DNA from: Ehretia macrophylla
Lineage: Eukaryota; Streptophyta; Magnoliopsida; Boraginales; Ehretiaceae
NCBI GenBank assembly: GCA_037974665.1
Contig: CM075769.1
Coordinates: forward strand, 25,235,139-25,299,138
Length of the DNA: 64,000 nucleotides
Direction: 5' to 3'
The stretch's first letter is position 1. Each line of letters begins with the position of its first letter. A program made the position numbers and the translations under genes. Below are positions 57,893 through 64,000 of this stretch, one piece after another. Below the pieces are notes generated by a model. It searched no databases. It was not told the DNA's origin and worked only from the letters and a program-made list of their open reading frames with translations.

Positions 57893-60321
57893 TGTGAAAT
57901 CCCACTTTTCTATCTTATCTCGTTTTGCGTGAATTAACTTGTCTATGTGATATGTGACTTAGAATGTGGTAATTTTGATATCAATACTCCTAGAACATGC
58001 TAAATGTGCATTCATGAAATTTTCATAAAAAACGGAATCAGAAATTTTATCGTCGACTTTTAGTGAATAGTATTTTCGAAACACGTCTGCTAAAATTTTG
58101 AAACTGGCCTTTTAAACCCTTCTAGACCTAGTCCACGGACTTTAATAGACCTGTGTTTGATTAAAACAGTTTTAAAATCGGCTTAGGAATTTATTAGGGT
58201 TTTTACACCGACTTTTGCAAAAATCGAGTTTTAAGCTGATTCGGGTGAAATTGTTTAATGGTAAAACTTCTTGTCACCTAAAAATAATCTACTTGAGCTA
58301 TCTTGGGTGTTGAATAATTGTTTTGAACTTTGGTGATCAAGAAAATGCATTTAAAGTCAAGAAAACACAAAAAATGCTAAGTTAATTCAACTTTGACTTT
58401 CATTAAATGTTGACCAATATGCATATATCACCAACACACACAAGCAAAGCATAAAAACACAATCATTTGCACACATATTACCGTGAGGAAGGAGAGGAAA
58501 AATAGAGAGAAATTTTCAAGGTTTTCAAAGCAAAATTTCAAAGAAAAACTTAGTTTTTGTCCGTAGAATTTCGTGCTGAGTTAGATTCTGCTTGTTGGGC
58601 ATGCATTGCACGCATTCCTAGTCTTATATCGCATCAAAGGTGAGAGAAAAATTCTAGATCTCAAAACTCATCTTTTGTGTTTTTGCGTAGAATTGATTAT
58701 CGAACCGTTAGAATGTTAATCTGATGTTAGATTATTGCTCCATGCATGATAGGGATCATTTATATGTAATCCTACGAGATTTGAACGGTTGTAGCATAAT
58801 TATTATTTTTCGGGTATTTAAAGTTGATTAATTTGCTAAATGTTGATTATTTTGAGTTGTGTTCATCAGAATCGATTGTCGTCGATTTCTAAAAGTTTGT
58901 TAATTACATGGTAGCGCCGTTGTAATGCCGAATTTTCGATTGTGATGTCCGTGCCAAAATCCGGAAATTTCAGCCATGGCACACTAGGGTTTTAGGGTTA
59001 TTGGGCATGATTTGGATGTGTTTTGGTTGGTTTCCGAGGGGACTAATGTAGTTGGTTGATTGGGTGAGTGATAGAAACTGATTTCAAGTTGTTTGGATTA
59101 GTAGAATGTAAGATATGATTATTTAAAGTTTAGGTTGTCTTTCTTTAAAATGTTAGATTGAGACTTAGTTGAATTGGGTGTGGTTTGAGTGATTGAATTG
59201 TGAGTTGTTGATGGGTAAACTAGGGTTTGATTGTGTGTTTAATGCATGTTCGGTTGGATGGCCTACTTTGTCATCTAACTTAGTTATTTGTTGTTAAATT
59301 GGTTATTGATGTTATTATGATGATAATATGATTATTGATGATTGTTGATTGATGATTGATGCCGGGAAGTAGGCAGTTCTGCTAGACTGTCCTCCTGTGA
59401 ATGATTGATGTTTATTATTATTGCTGAGTCTTTGGTATGTGTGTGCCACCTCTCGGGCAGCATCGGGCTGTCGGGTTGATAACAGCATGACTACCAGAGA
59501 CTACCTCCAGCTCGCATGATAGAGGTGTCATGTAGGGTGAGGCTAGTGGGGTACCTCGGGTATGTGAGTTTATGGGAGTCACAAGAAGGCTGTTATGATC
59601 GTGATGGCGTTTGGAGCTACACCAACTAGTGTATCCTTTATTGATTGGTCATTATAGTTATGTGATGATAGTATTATTGATGTTATTGTGTGTTTACTTG
59701 CTCAAAGGATTATTTCCAAGGAGCTTAGTAAACATTGCTTGAGATCTATCGGATCCTCACTAGCTTATTTTATATAAGCTCACTCTCTATTATTGCATGC
59801 CTACAGGTGTACTTTCGTAGGATTACGGGTACGTGCCTCCTAAAGAGGAAAATGTGGAAAATGTGCCTTATGTGGATGAGTCTTATGTTCCGGAGTCTTA
59901 TCCTTGATGTTGTACTGTTTTATTATCTTGTAAATTAACTTAGTAGACTTTTATATGCCTTGTAGTTCATAGTGTAAAAGATGTTGAAAAGTTAATGAAT
60001 TAGTTGATGTTGTCTTAGTAGCCTTTCCTTTGTTTATGTGTAGGTTGCTAGGTTGGTTTCAATATATTTTGAAATGTATATTAAGGATTATGTATTATGT
60101 TGGAACGGAGGCGTATAACGAGGAATGATTATTGTATAATATGGTCATAATGTATGTTGTTATGTTATTGAGAAGTTGTTTGTTGTATGGTTTAAGGAGT
60201 TGATGTATGATGTTCTATTGAGGTTGGTTTAGAGCCTCGATGTCTTATTTACTGTCGTTATACTGCCGAAATTCCGTTGCGTCCTGATTGATTATAGGAG
60301 GGGTTGAGTTAGGGCGTGACA
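57893..60321 (+). repeat. Second Tekay copy, 5' LTR
   Basis: 2429 bp, same boundaries as the Tekay LTR. It lacks the 58-60-bp tandem duplication of the young copy. The first 100 bases carry an early in-frame stop relative to the pol extension seen in the young copy's 3' LTR. Confidence 0.9.
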
Positions 60322-60327
60322 TTTAAG

Positions 60328-60339
60328 TGGTATCAGAGC
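60328..60339 (+). promoter_or_regulatory. Primer-binding site, initiator tRNA-Met
   Basis: TGGTATCAGAGC, six bases after the LTR end. The leader motif starting GTTAGTTGTCAGCCGGGG follows. Confidence 0.95.
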
Positions 60340-60591
60340 TCATGTTAGTTGTCAGCCGGGGTATTCTCGGAATATGGGTAATGGTCTTAGCATGAAAGTA
60401 TGTATGAATTAAAAGAAAAGTGATCTATGTATTAATATGATTAAATGATTAAGTGATTATGTGATTTAGTGCTTATGTGATTATGTGATCAATTTGTTTA
60501 TGTGTTTTATATGACTTTGTTGTTTATGTGCTAATAGTTGTACATAACCTGTTTACGTGCTATAACCTGTGCTAACTCTTTGATTAGTAGA

Positions 60592-63500
60592 ATGACGGGC
60601 AGACCGAGAACCAGAGGTAGGCCTGAGATGACTGATGAGACTCCTGGTAATGCGGCACCAGGCAGTGATAGGGGTGATGACCGTTTAAGGGCAGCTATGG
60701 AGAGGATTGCTGAGTTAGTGGCCGGACAGGCTCAGTTGATAGCAGGGCAGACTACCCAGACTCAGGCTTGGCAGGCTTAGTTGTTGAATGTGCAGGGTGG
60801 AAACCACGGGCTTGGTACCCTGAAAGAGTTCTTAGGGTATCATCCACCTAGATTTCAGGGGGAGCCGGATGATAGGAAGGCTGAGGCGTGGATTAGCAAG
60901 GTGGAGAAGATTTATGATCCTCTTGACTATACCGATGAGCAAAAAGTCTCCTTTGCCGTGTACTTGTTAGATGATGAGGCAGAAGAATGGTGATGCACAG
61001 TGAGAACTAGTTGGGCGACTCAGGGTATTCCGTATGTTTGGGGTACCTTTCTGATGGCTTTCCGGGCAAAGTATGTCCCGAGGATCGCAAGGGAATGGAG
61101 AGAGGAAGAGTTTCTAGCCTTAGGACAGGGAGATGCTTTAGTGGCTCAGTATGAGGCCACATTTACTCGATTGTCCCGTTATGCACTGGAGTATGTGGCT
61201 GATAAGGAGCGGAGGACTCGTAGATTCATGTTGGGGTTGAGGCCCGAGATTCAGGATGTAATGGCTCTGAATCGGTATGATATATTCACTGAGGCTTTTG
61301 AGGCAGCTTCTAGACTAGAGAAGAGAAAGGGGGATCAGCTTATGTCTAGTCAGCCCAGTAAGAGGCCGTATCAGCCGCAGTATCAGCAGAGTATGTATAG
61401 GCCTTCCGTACAACAGGTTGTGTACAGGCCACCAGTTCAGCAGGGTTCCTTTAGGCCACAGGGGCAGCAGAGTTATTATCGGCCTCAGTTTTAGCAGGGG
61501 TCATATCAGGTTCAGTCCCAGTTCAGGCCAGCCCAGTCTTAGGGTCAATACAGGCCCAGTTTGGTAAGGCCTCAGCAGCAGCAGGCTAGATCAGCTGTTT
61601 CTTCAACTCCTGGTTCTTCTAGGGGCAGTGTTAGTGCATCATCACCGCAGTGTACTCACTGCAACCGCACGGGGCATGTGGAGGCCGATTGCAGAGTGAA
61701 AGCAGGGACGTGTTTAGGTTACGGCAGCAATCAGCACAGGGCGAGGGATTGCCCTAGGTATGCAATAACTGAGGGTCGGACAGCGACTCAGGGTTATTAG
61801 GGCCGACCTGCGGCCAGTACACCTCAGCAGTAGCGGGTTCAGGCTCGGGCTTACGCAGTTGACTTAGAGGAGATGCCTGAGGAGACTGCAGTTGTGGAAA
61901 GTAACTTCCTTATACTTGATCAACTTGTTAAAGTTTTGATTGATTCTGGTGCTACGCATTCTTTCATTACTCCTGCTTGTGTGCAACGTGTTAATTTGCA
62001 ACCTGAAAGATTGCCTTATGTGGTTGAGATTAGTACCTCTTTGACCGATAAGTATGTGACTGGCCTAGTTTGTAAAGATTGTATAATACATGTTAAGGGG
62101 CATAATTTTCCTTCGGACCTTATCTTATTTCCTATCCGGGGGTATGATGTTATCTTGGGTATGGATTGACTTTCTAAGTATGATGCCCAGTTGAACTGTA
62201 GAACCAAGGTAGTACAGTTTCGTTTGCCAGATCAGCCAGTAGTTGAGGTAGTAGGGAACCGGGGTACAAAGACGAGTTTTGTTATCTCAGCAACTAAAGT
62301 CGTTAAGTTGGTGAGTAAGGGGCGTTCGGGTTATCTAGCTTATTTGATCAACAAGCCATCTGATAAGCTACAGCTGGAGGAAGTCCGTATTATTCGGGAA
62401 TATCCCAATGTATTTCCCGAGGAGTTGCCAGGGTTACCGCCAGAGAGAGATGTGAAGTTTGTGATCAATCTTATTCCCGGTACTCAACCTATTTCTAAAT
62501 CAGCTTACCGGATGGCGCTAGCTAAGTTGAAGGAGTTGAAGACTCAGTTGCAGGAGTTATTGGAGAAGGGATTTATTCAGCAGAGATCTTCACCTTGGGG
62601 AGCTCCTGTTTTATTTGTGAAGAAGAAGGATGGTACCTTGAGATTGTGTATTGATTACCGTGGTTTGAATCAGGTGACCATCAAGAACAAATATCCTTTG
62701 CCACTGATTGACGAGTTGTTTGATCAACTTTAGGGAGCCAAAGTCTATTCTAAATTTGATTTGAGGCAGGGGTATTATCAGCTTCGGATCCGTACGGAGG
62801 ATGTTCCGAAGTTTACCTTCAGGACTTGGTATGGGCATTATGAGTTTGTTGTTATGCCCTTTGGATTAACTAATGCACCGGTAGCATTCATGGATCTTCT
62901 GCATCGGGTTTTTCAGCCGTATTTAGACCAGTTCGTGGTAATCTTTATTGATGATATCTTGGTCTATTCTAAATCTGAATCGGAGTACGAGCAATATCTA
63001 TGGCTTGTCTTACAGAAGCTACAGGAGCATCAGTTGTTTGCCAAGTTCAGCAAATGTGAATTTTGGCTGCAACGCATATCTTTTCTTTCCCATGTTATTA
63101 CACAGAGCGGTATTTCTGTAGATCCTACTAAGATCAAGGTGGTGATGTCTTGGAAACGTCCGGAGAATGTTTCGGAGGTTCGTAGCTTTCTTGGCTTGGC
63201 GGGTTATTACCGTAGGTTTGTAAAGGACTTCTCGAAGATTGCTGGGCCACTTTCTAAGTTAACTCAGAAACGGACTATCTTTGCTTGGGATGAAAAGTGT
63301 GAGAGTGGGTTTCAGGAGTTGAAAAAGAGGTTGACTACTGCTCCAGTACTTGCTCTACCAGAGGGGACCGATAATATGGTTATTTACAGCGATGCATCCA
63401 AGGAGGGCTTGGGATGTGTTCTTATGCAGGATGGCCGAGTTATTGCCTGTGCTTCCCGGAAGTTGAAGCCTTATGAGGTGAATTATCCAACTCATGATCT

Positions 63501-64000
63501 TGAGTTGGCAGCAATTTGTCTTCGCACTGAAGAAGTGGCGTCATTATCTATGGGGCAGTAAGTTTGAGATTTTCACTGATCATAAGAGTCTGAAGTACTT
63601 GTTCTCACAGAAGAAGTTGAATATGCGCCAACGGAGGTGGATGGAACTTCTTGGAGATTATAATTGTTCTATCAATTATCTGCTTGGCAAGGCAAATGTT
63701 GTAGTAGATGCTCTCAATCGGAAGGCGAGTGTTGCTTGTTTGGTTGTCAAAAAATGGGAGATTCTTGAGGAATTCACTTATTGGAGACCGGAGTTGACTC
63801 AGGTTGGGGTGATGTGTTCACATCTCCGTATTCAACCTTTATTGTTGTCTCAGATCAGGGAAGCTCAGTAGCTTGATGTTAAACTTCAGAAGATCAAGGA
63901 TCAGATCACAGATGATCAGTCTGACTTTAAACTGCATGAGGATGGTATTCTTCAGTTTCGGAACAGGGTTTGTGTTCCCGATGAACCGGGCTTGAGGTGA
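60592..64000 (+). pseudogene. Second Tekay copy, gag-pol pseudogene (partial)
   Basis: From ATG 60592 the frame parallels 31763. Gag (DEAEEW, YVWGTFL); zinc knuckle CTHCNRTGHVEADC; a second knuckle whose second Cys is Tyr; protease DSGA (about 61943); RT with FIDD; RNase H ([10 protein letters not shown]). The window ends before the integrase finger. Stops: TAG 60778, TGA 60991, TAG 61492, TAG 61540, TAG 61798, TAG 61831, TGA 62167, TAG 62731, TAG 63869, TGA 63998. A +1 frameshift lies near 63510. The stops fit C-to-T or G-to-A changes by comparison with the young copy. From about 61880 the similarity to the young copy rises sharply. Confidence 0.9.

Larger units (their letters stand above)
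57893..64000 (+). mobile_element. Second Tekay-type retrotransposon, older, cut by the window end
   Basis: 5' LTR 57893-60321 (TGTGAAATCCC...GGGCGTGACA, 2429 bp), primer site TGGTATCAGAGC at 60328-60339, then gag-pol to the window end. The LTR is roughly 85-88% identical by eye to 28988-31440. The left flank CACGC (57888-57892) is the expected target duplication, but the right end is not in the window. Ten premature stops and a frameshift show long decay. Confidence 0.9.

Overview
The window is repeat-dense nuclear DNA of a flowering plant, probably a eudicot with a repeat-rich genome. The evidence is AT-rich sequence, plant-type Ty3/gypsy elements (a chromodomain Tekay/Del type and an Athila type), a CACTA (En/Spm) DNA transposon, a tiny TRIM element, and a TTTAGGG-type (plant telomere motif) interstitial array. 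I see no intact host gene. The species cannot be named from this sequence.

Layout. 1-4449: three decayed minus-strand LTR pieces of one broad gypsy family. 4541-4780: a 240-bp TRIM with 63-bp LTRs. 4790-5163: the end of an Athila/Tat-like LTR. 5227-6815: coding relics (an unidentified minus-strand exon, an open stretch of unknown kind, a LINE-like tail). 6912-43069: a nest. Its outer shell is a solo LTR (6912-8115 plus 42524-43069, TSD AGATT on both sides). It is split by a CACTA transposon (8116-42520, CACTACAAGAAA ends, TSD ATC). The CACTA was about 12.3 kb before four later insertions: a minus-strand non-autonomous LTR element with 3.2-kb LTRs (12036-19330), a solo LTR in a transposase intron (26367-28797), a full-length Tekay-type gypsy element in the last transposase exon (28988-38940), and an inverted solo LTR of that Tekay family (40000-42407). 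43075-45503 is uncharacterised. 45504-56667 is a complete Athila-type element with TSD GGCAT. 57893 to the window end is a second, older Tekay-type copy, truncated by the window.

Genes. The CACTA carries a TNP2-like transposase pseudogene (Transposase_21/DUF4218/DUF4216 family), a second transposase pseudogene (Transposase_24 family), and on the opposite strand a pseudogene resembling the 'putative plant transposon protein' family. The two Tekay copies and the Athila each encode one gag-pol frame. These have 4, 10 and 1 premature stops respectively, and nearly all of the stops look like C-to-T or G-to-A changes. None of the elements looks autonomous as read, but the Athila is one codon away from an open 1,852-residue frame.

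Relative ages follow from nesting and LTR divergence. The outer solo LTR is oldest, then the CACTA, then the 3.2-kb-LTR element (LTRs differ by several per cent plus indels). The Athila (about 25 substitutions in 1685 bp) and the full-length Tekay (28 in 2453 bp, counted by eye) are young. The most unusual points are the telomere-like array and repeated CpG-rich blocks inside the CACTA, the regular minisatellites at its ends, the inverted Tekay LTR pair around the CACTA 3' end, ten unexplained bases at the Tekay right end, the 240-bp TRIM, and a leader motif shared by the Tekay copies and the non-autonomous element.
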